The notes under the pieces: model-generated
The model's database searches: none
Seen by the model: the letters and a program-made list of their open reading frames with translations, nothing else
What the model was told of the DNA's origin: nothing
Assembly: GCA_010093685.1 (NCBI GenBank)
Contig: MU006223.1
Span: 826,228 to 890,227, forward strand
Source of the DNA: Ophiobolus disseminans
Taxonomy: Eukaryota; Ascomycota; Dothideomycetes; Pleosporales; Phaeosphaeriaceae
DNA: 64,000 bases
Direction: 5' to 3'
Translations under genes and position numbers: made by a program
In this document: positions 19,781 to 29,704 of the stretch, piece by piece
Layout of the letters: each line of letters begins with the position of its first letter
How positions within the stretch are numbered: the stretch's first letter is position 1

Positions 19781-19837
19781 AAGGGCGCTCGGTGGCTTCG
19801 GTCACCGAGCGACGGGCTGTCGCGCCGACGCGCCCTT
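19781..19837. repeat. strong nested inverted repeat (hairpin)
   Basis: CGCTCGGTG (19786-19794) and CACCGAGCG (19803-19811) form a perfect 9-bp stem around an 8-base loop. An outer pair, AAGGGCGC (19781-19788) and GCGCCCTT (19830-19837), is also perfectly complementary and overlaps the inner arm. The whole unit is GC-rich within a less GC-rich spacer. It could be a palindromic repeat unit or a structured transcript. Confidence 0.7.
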
Positions 19838-20249
19838 CAGTCTTTCACCGATACCTTCCACAAGAAGCAAACTTCTATAAGCGGTAGCCCTAGGCTTTGA
19901 TATCGACCAGATCCGGTTGTTCAGTTCGGCCGACCGTGTCGTGTGATACTTGCTGATGGGACTCAATGCCGTCCATGCTGGAATTTTGCCACTCAGTGAT
20001 ACCGTCTGGCTAGGATAAGACTACTTGGGATGAGATTTGTTGTGACACATCGCAATAGCGTCAATACGTAATGTGGAGAGACACCGTAGGCTGTACGAGG
20101 TGTAGCGATGTAATTGCTAGCTGAAAGCGACTAAACCGTAGCCTGACTATCCTCGCAAGGAAAAACCGCGCTGCACAGAATTTGAAAACGCCGCGAACAC
20201 CTTCAGACAGGGCAATGCGAAGGCCCTACCATGGGCATAGACATATGCT

Positions 20250-22910
20250 TTACATTCGAACGCGGAAGAGATATCGGAGGCGAACCTGGGCGACATCATA
20301 GACGATGAACTCATTGTACTGTAAGTAAGCGCCGGTCACCTTGGTCGGTCCCGGCTTGGTCGAAACATCAGGCTGGCAAAGTATTAGCTTGAGTGCTGTG
20401 AGGATAGACAGGATCACTCACCATCATACAACCAGCGAGAGCGGGGTTCACGCATTTGGCATCTTTCCACTTGCTCGGACCAGTACTGCCCTTGCCCCAA
20501 GTCGAACACAGGCCTTTCTCCTTGGCCTCTTCACCCGCGTTGTACGAGGAATCAAGCAGCTCGTACATCGGGTTGCCGAGTTCTGCTTCGCAGAGTAGAA
20601 GTAGCGCTGTGCCACCAGAGCTGTAGGCGCTGCAGTAGTTGGCAGACTTGCTAGACATATCCGCGAGGTAAATACCCCTACGCGCGCGAATCAGTGCATG
20701 TTACGTATGATTTGTGGTCAAGCGCTACTTACTTGCCGAACATGTAGCCAGACACGGGTGCCTCGGGTGGTGCGATGCGCAGACCTTGACCAAGAATGCC
20801 GCCGAAATTGGTTACCTGGAGTCGTCAGTACGGTTGGAAAGTGGTGGTCTTGAATGGTCCTGAAGAGCCACGCACAACTATCAGAAACTCGAAGAGATTC
20901 TAAAAAGCCGGCGGATCGCTTCAGGAACAGCCAAGAGACTGTCGGTACGTACACGGGAGCCATGCCATAAGAGGCGGCGGTTGCTGCTGATCTTGGAGTA
21001 CTCGCTCTTCTCAAACCGATCGAGCTCACCCTGGCGCTCGATCCTGAAAATGTCTTCCACCCGGTACGATAGATGATGTGTTGCGCCCTTGGAGTCGTTG
21101 AGGTAGGACGAGAGCTCTGTAAATTCCTGTCCCGCCGGATCAAGTGGTGACATCTCGTTCATGTTCAAGCCTTGGAACTGGCGATCGAGTTGGTTGATGC
21201 CGCTGTTGTCCTTGAGTGTGCTCTTCAGCAGCGCGGCGGCGTCCTTCATGTCTGACAAGCTCTCGAGTAGCTCAATCTCCCTCTTAAGGAGATTGTTGTC
21301 TCGAATGATGGGCGGACGACTAAAACCAAACGCGTGAGGGATTACCGAGAAATAAAGGTTTGAAAGGCGCTCCTTAACATTGGGGTACAAAGTCAGTAGT
21401 TGTCTCACAACAGTTCGTGTACAGGAGGCTCCTTACAACTTCAGCTGTTGAGCCGGCGTCTGTCTCATCGAGGAGGACAGAAAGGTCCTTGAGTGCCTGA
21501 AAGCCTCGAGCGATGGTACCCTTGCTGAGTTTGCCTAGCGGGAGTTTGTTCGCGTCATAGTCTAAAGCAGTCAGTGCGTGTTTTTAGAAGGCTTGTAAGT
21601 GAATATGACATACTCAGATCAGACATGGTGGCATCGAAGTACGACTGGTTGAAGATGAGTTTCATGAGATTCTGAACTGGCAGCTCGAGTGTGCTCTCGG
21701 CGACTGTGCGCTTGCCGCCGCCATCTTTCTCGTCTCCGTCTGCTCCAGCGCCGGCATCATCATCTTCGTCGTCTGAATCGGGGTTGTACGATCGCTCGAC
21801 GTATGCGTACTTCTTCGCTTTTGGTTCGTCGCCGCGGTTTGCCCATGTCAGGCCTGATTTGTCCTTGAACTTCTTCTCAAACTGCGCGATAGCGTCTGAG
21901 ACAGAGCCGGAGCCGAGCATTGCATTCTGGCCGGCAACACCAACCCTGCCCCATCTCGTCCAGGTCTTGAAATCCGAACTCGTACTGTTCCGAAGCACCT
22001 GAGAAAGTATTAGCAAGCAAACATCGTGCCTTTAGACGATAGGCGAGACATGCCTGAACTTTGTAGAACTTATTGTTGTTGGCACCAGCGTTGGTCTGAT
22101 CTAAACGTTGGTCACAAGGTCAGTATCTGCCTTGCATACAGGCCATCCACGAACTACGTACTCAGTGATGCGTCCCAGATGGTTCCGTCGTCGTCGATGT
22201 AGACCTGGTAGCTTGAGAGAGGGCAATACTCATCCACAGAGATCGCAATCTGCTTCGATTTGGCGTTCTGTCCGTCACCAACCTTGGCATTCTCCACGAT
22301 CTTCGGCTTTTTGGCTTGAGACGCGTCTTGAATTGCTGGAGCTGGTGAAGGGTCAGGTGACGCAGCGCGCTTTTTTGAGCCATTCGCCTTTGCTTTGGCT
22401 GGGGCTGCCGCCGGTGCCGGTGCCGCGGGCGCTGTGGTCGCTGGAGAGAGAAGATATTGCGTCTCATTTACCTTGGTATCTGTCATGTGTCAGCAGTAGT
22501 CCTATGCGTGACGAGAGATCGCGAATGCCCTCGCAAAGAAACCTAGCTGCAATTGAATTCCTGAAAATGTCACGAATAGCTTTAGGACAGACTTTGGAGA
22601 AATCGCACGAGGAAAGATTGATGATATGCGTACCAGTGGACTCGCACTCTTCGAGCCAGTCAAGCGTGACGACGGGCACGTTGTGAGCAGTAGCAGCTTG
22701 CACCTTCGAGGAGCTGCTCTCGTAGTCCTTCTCGGTCGCGATGAGGTAAGTTGTGTCAGCCGTGACCTTTGTTGCCACTGTGCCGCCGAGTGACGTGACG
22801 CGCGCTGCCAGGGCGGACTGAGTGGTTCCTGGGAACTTTCCCGACGTTCCAATGGTGCACCCATCGAGAGGTGCGGCCTTAGCGGCCTTCTGAGCGGCCT
22901 TGCGAGCCAT
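20250..22910 (-). CDS. prpA: poly(ADP-ribose) polymerase (BRCT-WGR-PARP)
   Basis: The enzyme transfers ADP-ribose from NAD+ to proteins, mainly at DNA breaks in the nucleus. Nine exons give a 677-residue protein: 22910-22634, 22479-22162, 22100-22054, 21998-21614, 21561-21437, 21372-20953, 20815-20733, 20677-20422 and 20372-20250, all in phase. Domains in order are BRCT (about 10-95), a Pro/Ala/Lys-rich basic linker, WGR (about 150-250, with TWTRWGRVG), the helical regulatory domain (about 290-420) and the catalytic domain (about 440-677). The H-Y-E triad is intact: His521 in LLWHGSR, Tyr555 in GIYLADMSSKSANYC, and Glu658 in NEFIVYD. Human-type zinc fingers are absent, as usual for fungal PARPs such as Aspergillus PrpA. 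Intron 3 uses a GC donor (gcatgt). The gene shares a 258-bp divergent promoter with the F-box gene. Confidence 0.93.
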
Positions 22911-23168
22911 TGATGCGGTTGAGCGAAATGAGAGGCTGAAGCGACTCGGAATACTGATGGGTGATGGTTTGTCGAGGACGAGACGGCTATTTGAACTGCA
23001 TTGTTGGGGTGAGGTGGTCTGTGATCGGCAGGCACGCCCCAGGCAGCAGTCCCAAACGGCATTAGTCTCTCCTTCTGCCTGTCGCGAATGCGACGCGCCA
23101 ACACATGATAAGACCACCACCATCGCCATCATCAATGTTGCGAGTCACTTCAGCCCCCCATTTCATCA
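22911..23168. promoter_or_regulatory. divergent promoter of PARP and F-box genes
   Basis: These 258 bases separate two ATGs that point away from each other, so both promoters must lie here. No TATA box is obvious. Confidence 0.6.
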
Positions 23169-24722
23169 ATGGCGTCGTTACTTACTATTCCTCTTGAGCT
23201 GCTCATTGCAGTGTCCTCGTTCCTCTCGACACCGGACCTTGGTGCTCTTCGCCTCACCTGCAAGCAAGTGTGCGTTACGTTGATTCCTGTGCTGATTGCG
23301 TGGAAGACGTTTACTGATTTCACACCCAACGTCTAGTGAGAAATCGCTTTACGAATGGTTCTCCAAGGAATTCTTCACCAAGAAGCAATTTATGCTTACG
23401 GAAGAGAGCCTGCGAGTGTTCATCGACATCTCGAAGCACGTGAGCTTCTCGAAGAAGTTGACGCATGTCATCATAGCGACCAATGTCTACGATGACTTGC
23501 CAGTGCATCTTAGGGACAGCGATGCAGCCGCCCGCTGGGTGACGGGCCGTCGCGACCAGAAGACGTTGCTCAGCACTGGGGTTGACTTGGAGATGCTCAC
23601 CGAGGCGTTTCAGAATTTGGAAAACATACAGACTGTCGGTATTCGTGATTGTAAGTAATGCATGCGTACTGAGTATCACCGAGGCATACTGATCTCCTTT
23701 CTCATTCAGTCAACAACCACAAGCGTATTAGAGATGGACCCAGCGCTAGTTGGTCGTCATGGGGCGCAACCACCGTACACAACGAAACAGGTAACAGACT
23801 TGGATTCTCCAGGGACCAAAACATCTTTGTTCCACGTTTATTCCAAATCCTTCTCCGGGCGGTCGGGAAGGCCAAGCAAGCTCCGCCAGAAGTCGAGGTG
23901 CTGCTGCGACATGGCTTTCTCAATGATACCGCCTTCCACTTGCCCAACTTCCTCCAACCCACAGTCAAAGCAGTACTGCAAAATCTCAAGAAGTTAATTC
24001 TTACAAACGCCGTCAGTGTTGAGTCTGTGGCCGTTTACATAAACGGTTCGTCTGAAGTGCGTTGTGCTGGTTACTTCCTACGCCAGTTTCTTGGCCATAC
24101 ACCAAACCTGACCCACCTACGCTTCAATTTGCCGCGGCATGAAGTCTCAGAGAACACGAACTTTCTGCAATGGCTAAGCAAGCCGGCTGTCAGCCAAGGA
24201 ACACTGCCAACAGCGTCCCTCGAGCCTGCCCCGGTCACCTTGGCTTACCTGACGAGCCTTGAACTCGGTCAGTTTCACACCAAGCCAGACACCATCCTTG
24301 ATGTTGTCGCGAAGTTCTCGACCACGCTCCAGGAGCTTAGTTTGTGGAAATTGAGTTTGTCCGAATCAGACGTTTCTCCCCTAACACATTCGCCTCTTTA
24401 CCCAAAGTCGAATTTGTGGATCAAGGTCTTCGCCAAACTCGCTGGGATGCAGCAACTTCAACTAAACCACCTCAAGGTGGGTCAGCTGCAGCAGGACGGC
24501 CTTCACGTCAACTTCAAAGCCGCAGGTCGTGATGACGCACCACTGGAGACGGTGAGGGACTACACACGACCCAAAATGGACTCCTTTCTCAAAGAGCTGA
24601 TTGATGAGACGGTGGTGAAGTGGCCGGAGCATGTCAGCTCGGATGAAGACATGGAAGACGATGGTGAGGACGGCGAAGAGGTTGATGAGGACGATGACGA
24701 TGACGAAAACGATGAGGAGTAA
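23169..24722 (+). CDS. F-box-like protein, 475 residues
   Basis: Three exons join in phase: 23169-23269, 23337-23650 and 23710-24722. The N-terminus MASLLTIPLELLIAVSSFLS, then TPDLGALRLTCKQV, is an F-box (about residues 4-45). It would bind Skp1 in an SCF ubiquitin ligase. The following EKSLYEWFSKEFFTKKQFML and ISKHVSFSKKLTHVIIATNVY stretch is a conserved extension seen in many ascomycete F-box proteins. The second half contains leucine-rich segments (NLTHLRFNL, LQELSLWKLSLSES, MQQLQLNHLKVG) that probably form the substrate-recognition surface. The C-terminus is a run of Asp/Glu. The substrate is unknown. Confidence 0.85.
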
Positions 24723-25104
24723 GCGCTGGTTCTAGGGTGCGTGGCTGCTTCCGCACATCGCTACTGAGTTACGGCTGGCTGAGCAGCTGGAGGTAGTGAG
24801 CGACTCCTTCTGGTTCTCATTCTCTTCACGTACCATCTGAGGCGCTCTCGACGTTCCTTATGATTTTCACGAAATACAGGCTTCGTTATCAAGTCTATGC
24901 CTTACATATTGCGTGCCACAAGTTATGCAATTAGTCTACATCTTTCTGCCCTCCATCCTGCCACCATGATTTACTTGTTGTATTGTCCAAAGCCACGCAT
25001 CAATCCGCGATGAGGCGCTCTACCGTATGCTATTGCCCACGACCAGCGCAGTATCTCCACAGATCCTTAGTTTACACCCTCATCCCATCACATTGTCTCC
25101 TCTC
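24723..25104. other. convergent intergenic region
   Basis: About 380 bases between the F-box gene and a minus-strand candidate. No motif or repeat was recognised. Confidence 0.5.
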
Positions 25105-25872
25105 TCATGTCCCTCCCCCCTCCGTGCCCAGTCTCAAATTCCGCAGCACGATCTCCATCTGCTTCGCATCGTCCTTCGCCAGCAGCGGCAGCAAGTCCCG
25201 CGGTATCGGCACCCCAAGCCGTAAGTTCTCCGCCCACTGCTTCATCTCTCTGACTTGGCTCGCTCGTTCGGCGGTTCGTGTGGGTGTATGATGCGGGGCG
25301 TCGGGCATGGCTTTGTCCATCGCTTGTGGTGAGCTGGCGGGTTGCGCTTTTGTAGGTAGAGGTTGGGCTAGTCGATGCGCTTTCGTAGCAAGATGGGGAC
25401 CTGTAGAGTGAGTGTTCTCGCACGCGAGTAGGGTTATGGCGAGAGGTGCTGCGGGGGACAATGGGGAGGCGGACAAAGAGAGGGTTTGTTTGGCGCGGGC
25501 GAGACAATCAGTGCGCGCATTCAAGGGCTTGCGCGGGTCACCTGTTGGAGTCAGTGCTAAATTTTCGTGCGTCTCACGCGATGGCCGTCTGAGGTACTGG
25601 CCGTGTCGTCCTCGCCATTTCCCATCGTCTCTGACTCTCGCATGCTGGTGTTGGGCGCATGTCGCCCAAGCCTCGAGAAGTGCGGGTGCCTCACAAGGCG
25701 CGTAGTCATTATTCGAGTAGTCTTCTCCGTGTGAATGATGTTCTTGGGTGCGCGAGCGAGCGTTATCGTCATGCGGCAAGAGTCGCTCTTGGTGGTGGAA
25801 GTGCCCATCGAGCGGGCGCGCTCCAAACGAGGAGTGACGGACATGAGGGTGGCGTATGGCAACAGGCGGATT
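25105..25872 (-). CDS. hypothetical protein, 3' exon(s) only; 5' structure unresolved
   Basis: A minus-strand frame is open from 25872 to the stop at 25105 and has no usable ATG near its start, so upstream exons must exist if it is a gene. The first part is His/Arg/Ser-rich (QEHHSHGEDYSNNDYA). The C-terminus, RASQVREMKQWAENLRLGV then PIPRDLLPLLAKDDAKQ, reads as a compact helical motif and is the best evidence of coding. Other minus-strand frames up to 26298 may contain the 5' exons. Two of these contain convincing patches but cannot be joined with confidence. I do not recognise the family. Confidence 0.4.
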   Translation of the reverse strand, partial: NPPVAIRHPHVRHSSFGARPLDGHFHHQERLLPHDDNARSRTQEHHSHGEDYSNNDYAPCEAPALLEAWATCAQHQHARVRDDGKWRGRHGQYLRRPSRETHENLALTPTGDPRKPLNARTDCLARAKQTLSLSASPLSPAAPLAITLLACENTHSTGPHLATKAHRLAQPLPTKAQPASSPQAMDKAMPDAPHHTPTRTAERASQVREMKQWAENLRLGVPIPRDLLPLLAKDDAKQMEIVLRNLRLGTEGGGT

Positions 25873-27859
25873 TCAATGTCTCTCGTACCTCTCGGTAGGC
25901 TTCCTCTTTCCGGACTGATGGTATGTTTTGCGCTGGCGGTATCTCTCAAGCTACTGGAGTCTCGTAAACGCATGGTCTCTCAAGTAAAGACCTGCGCCGT
26001 TAGCTACGGTGGCGCGGTGGCTATGGAGCTCCATCAGCGTCCTTGTTGGGTGGGTAAATTTATATTGAGTCACTTGTAATGCCCTCGCGCTGCCGACGCG
26101 TCTCCTACGACTGTCTCTTTTGCGCGTCGGACGACGTTCGAGCAGCGTGCGCGCTTGGGAGTACAGATACCTGGTGTGACCGCCGTCGGTGGAATAGGCA
26201 ATGCCCTTCGCGCTGGCGTTCATCATCATCTGTACAGCATCGAGTAAGCGTTGCATGGTTTCCTCGTGAAAAAGATGTGTACTGCGATTAGGCGACAATC
26301 CGGTGGTGAGCTCAAGTGCGACATCGGTGCATGACGGTTATGCCCAACAACCCACGAAGACAGGCAGAAAGAACAAACTCTTCCTCAAGTGCCATCCAAT
26401 GGATGTTAGCTCAATGAAAAGATCCGAGCCCACCTGGCTGGTACTACGAGGCCTCTTTAACTACTTCGAAGGTGTGGGTGAACGACAGGCCCACACTCCC
26501 TAATGATTCAGCAACCAGAGCGGTTAATCAAAGAAGAACCAGAGCAGTTAATAGACCAAATACCAGAGCGGCTGCTGAATGAGCCAGAACCTGAGTACCG
26601 AAGCACCTGTGGATAAGTTAATGGAAGATCAAAGTGAGGAAGGGAGGAAGACGTACCATCCTGCGCAAGCGCAGTATGACCAAAGGGCAGGGTGAGTGCC
26701 AATTGGGTTGGAAATGGGGGAGCAAGTCCCAAATCCCCTCAAGGCGAAGTTGCGTTGAAACTGCAGTCTAGGACAGAACAGTAGTGAAGCGTTCCAATGC
26801 GACTCGAACCCCCGAGGAACAGGCTTGAAATTGATGGCGCGAAACATCAATCTTGCCCTTGGATGAGCAATGACAGTCTTCGAGGGGGCATCTTCGCTGA
26901 GGATGGTTGTGGCAACTGTCGTCAGGCAAGACATTGGGTCTCTCGACAAGTTACTCACCACTCACACCATATTCCACAATGTAGATATACCATCCCGCAG
27001 ACGACTCAAACTTGTTCAATCTCAAGTCCGACCTGTGCCACAATGTCTTTGACTTTCCCCCAAAAAAGCATATTCTTCACAATGGTCTCGCGCAACATAA
27101 AACCCATCTCTTCCCCGCCCCCCATCTCTTTTCCCACCTATTGGCGCCTAAAGGCGCTCAGGTCCGCAACCCTTGCCAGGGTATGCGTTACGCTCGACCA
27201 GCGTGTCGAGCGTCCCCGTCTCTTAGCCGAGCCGGGATGCCGTGGCCTAGCAAGCCGCGATGCCTTCGACCAAGATACCCGCCAGCGATGGTGGGTGGTT
27301 CGAGGATGCCTCACGACGGTGGGATGCCATGGCCGAAAGGTCGCGAAGGAGGGAGCTGAGATGCTCCCTCGTGGAAGAGGAGCCTTCGGGCTTCTCTTTT
27401 GCAGGGCTTTTTCCTTTGGGAGGGGCCCTTGGAGATGTTGCTACAAGCTGAGCGGGTGCGTGTCTGCCCTCAGTCCGTCTTCATAACGTTTCAATTTTTC
27501 GTTAAGTAGCTCGCGCGGTGTGCGGGTGCTTGAAGAAGAAGAAAGTTCATTGACTGAGAAAGTAATAGAGATCTTCCCTTACGTGAGACTGAGTCAGTAA
27601 GAGAATAATAGCTAGGTTCGTCAGGGCCTTTCACAACGTGGCCATCAGGTGCGGGCTACTCTGAGATGAGACTGCTCGTGACGGATAGGTGACAACATGC
27701 TGCCCGTTATTGTTAATCGTTGTAGAGCCTATGACCCGCATGCCATCGCTCACAGGCTACCAACAAACAGCCCTTCTATAGCCGTTCAATGTGATTCTAG
27801 AATAACTACCTCCAGCTCTCGTTTTCATACTCGGTCTGCAAGAATGTCTTTGATATGCC
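25873..27859. other. gene-poor region with uncertain frames and a minisatellite
   Basis: About 2 kb without a supported gene. A minus-strand frame (26629-26961) contains natural-looking peptide, and a plus-strand frame (26797-27486) covers the GC-rich second half. Neither has an assignable domain. The stretch at 26797-26860 contains a T-loop-like GACTCGAACC, but no tRNA cloverleaf forms. The left part may hold 5' exons of the preceding minus-strand candidate. Confidence 0.35.
26515..26583 (+). repeat. 24-bp minisatellite, about 3 copies
   Basis: Units begin CCAGAGCGG/CAG at 26515, 26539 and 26563, spaced exactly 24 bases apart. A partial CCAGAA copy follows at 26584. The array could be read in frame as PERL/PEQL units. 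Confidence 0.6.
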
Positions 27860-28933
27860 TCAGCCTAACAAGAAACCTGGGTACACTGGGTCCTCAGGGT
27901 CAATGAAAAACTTCGTTCTCCCAACCAAATTCGCAGCCCCTCTCACTCTCGGTATACACGTCGGGAATCCGTTTATGTTTTCTCCCTGTGAAACTAGATC
28001 ACCTTCGAAAACTGTCCCAATGATAGACCGATGAACTAGCTTTTCCCGTCCGGGCCTCATCTTTCCTTCTGCGAGGAGAGTAGCAAGTCTCGCACATGTT
28101 CCAGAGCCGCACGGCGACCTATCAACCTGACCATCCGCAAAAATAGTCACGTTCCTTTGTCTGAGGGTGTCCACTGAGTCATGTGGCTCCCTCGCTTCGT
28201 CCTCGAAGAAGATAACGCCGGAGACGTCGTAGATGCCGCATGGAGGTGGTCCGTTTTTGCCTGCCAGTACCGCTTTTATCTCGCGTCCGATTGCAACGAA
28301 AGCACTAACATTGGGAGGCTCAACAGAAAGTTCGAGTTGCGATGCGTCGACCGAAGCGGAGTAAGCACCGCCGTAAGCCAACGATATCATGACATCTCCT
28401 CCCCGGCTTTGAATCGCAACGGGGATCTTCGTCGTCACGCCGTAGCTTGAAACATTGACGAAGTCAGCGTGGATAGGCTTTCTGTTCTTCACAGCCACCT
28501 TCGCAGATACGCGGCCAGATGGAACATCGATGACCACGTCGACCACTCCGTCCTCTGCCGGTACTTGAACAAGCTTCCTGGTCACCGCCCAACAGCCGAG
28601 GGCGATAGTTCCGTGACCGCATGCTGTCGAAAACCCGTCCTTGTGCCAGAACAAAACACCAAAATGAGCGCCAGAGTCGTTCGGAGGCACGATGAAGCCA
28701 CCATACATGTCGGCGTGTCCACGGGGCTCATGGCATAGTGTTTGACGCAGGGTGCCCAACGGGTGAAAAGGTGTGTTGATTACGACTGTACGACGTGCAG
28801 CTACTGAGGTGGCGTCTGGAAGATGACCTTCAGGGAGATTTTCGACGATGCGGAAGGGCTGTCCTGCAGTATGCCAATCTTCGGTTTCAATCCAGTATGA
28901 CGCCGGGGCTGCATTACTCCCAGGTTCAATCAT
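27860..28933 (-). CDS. proline racemase-family enzyme (proline/hydroxyproline epimerase-like)
   Basis: The longest frame begins with TTG at 28972. The first ATG (28933) gives 357 residues starting MIEPGSN, close to the family's normal length. Counting from the TTG, the two catalytic cysteines are at about residue 118 (TACGHGTIAL) and 288 (DRSPCGSGTCARLA). Both are present, which favours racemase or epimerase chemistry. Dehydratases of trans-3-hydroxyproline replace one Cys with Thr. The N-terminal IETEDWHTAGQPFRIVE is the usual substrate-loop region. The likely reaction is inversion at C-alpha of proline or hydroxyproline. It is divergent from a prolidase-type peptidase gene, which fits peptide-derived proline use. 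Which imino acid is used cannot be read from the sequence. Confidence 0.88.
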   Translation of the reverse strand: MIEPGSNAAPASYWIETEDWHTAGQPFRIVENLPEGHLPDATSVAARRTVVINTPFHPLGTLRQTLCHEPRGHADMYGGFIVPPNDSGAHFGVLFWHKDGFSTACGHGTIALGCWAVTRKLVQVPAEDGVVDVVIDVPSGRVSAKVAVKNRKPIHADFVNVSSYGVTTKIPVAIQSRGGDVMISLAYGGAYSASVDASQLELSVEPPNVSAFVAIGREIKAVLAGKNGPPPCGIYDVSGVIFFEDEAREPHDSVDTLRQRNVTIFADGQVDRSPCGSGTCARLATLLAEGKMRPGREKLVHRSIIGTVFEGDLVSQGENINGFPTCIPRVRGAANLVGRTKFFIDPEDPVYPGFLLG

Positions 28934-29704
28934 CTCTGGTAGTAGTTCTCCTGAAACAAGAGATTGTCCCAACTCTTAGAAGGCGTTCACATCGACAACC
29001 TCATCGATACATGATGATACCTAAGTATCTACAACTGATTTGTAAGCGTTAGCGCTACCGAGAACATGTTTTTGGAAATCCGGCATCTGAATAACAACGA
29101 TATGGAGACGTGATCCTGGGGGCGTAATCCTTCACGAATGCGTCTTCCAAGTAAGTCGTGTTCCCACTAGCTCCGACATTCGCTGCCCATGAAGCTCACC
29201 GGTCGAATTTTTGGCTAATCAGCGGTTGCGCAAAGACGCCTCCCGTCGCTAGATTTTCCTCCACTTGTCCTCACCGTTCCAAGAACACGGCATGCTCGTT
29301 ACTCGTCGCCAGAAGAAAGCATATGCTGTGGAGCTGCACGCTGCTCGCAGTCATGCTGAAGTTTGCAGCTGCCTGGATCGTCGCACGGTGCGGGGCACTG
29401 ATGCCTGAGGGTGGGGAACAACAACCATATTATTACACCTTGCCGCAATCCTCCTCCTCTCTTACTTTCGGCAAGCTCGTGAAGGCGCATATGCGTAAGC
29501 GGCGGCAACCAAACATTCAGGGGCCGAAAGTAGATCATCCACGGTTGGAAGGGGCGGCTACTTGACCGGTGGAACTTAGCGCCAATCTCATTCTCGCTCA
29601 CCGGTACGGGCACCCTTCGACGCATATACAGTACACCGCATCGTGCTCTGCGAACCTCTAAGATTTCATTTTCGGTCTCTTGGGGACACGGTGAGAGCGT
29701 CAAG
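28934..29704. promoter_or_regulatory. divergent promoter region, racemase-family and prolidase genes
   Basis: The 771 bases between two outward-facing ATGs contain only short frames. The plus frame at 29158-29565 has no motif. Both promoters must be here. No obvious regulator site was recognised. Confidence 0.5.

Larger units (their letters stand above)
19424..20249. other. intergenic region between peptide and PARP genes
   Basis: About 825 bases holding the peptide promoter and a strong nested hairpin (19781-19837). No further gene is seen. Confidence 0.55.

Noticed and set aside
26770..26860. tRNA gene on the minus strand
   Set aside because: A T-loop-like GGTTCGAGTC and a D-arm-like TTGC/GCAA are present, but the T-stem (GGGGG against CGCAT) does not pair and the anticodon stem would be too long.
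27000..27486. coding exon with PWPKGREGG-type peptide
   Set aside because: All three plus frames are similarly open because of GC-rich composition, and none has a motif or clear splice signals.
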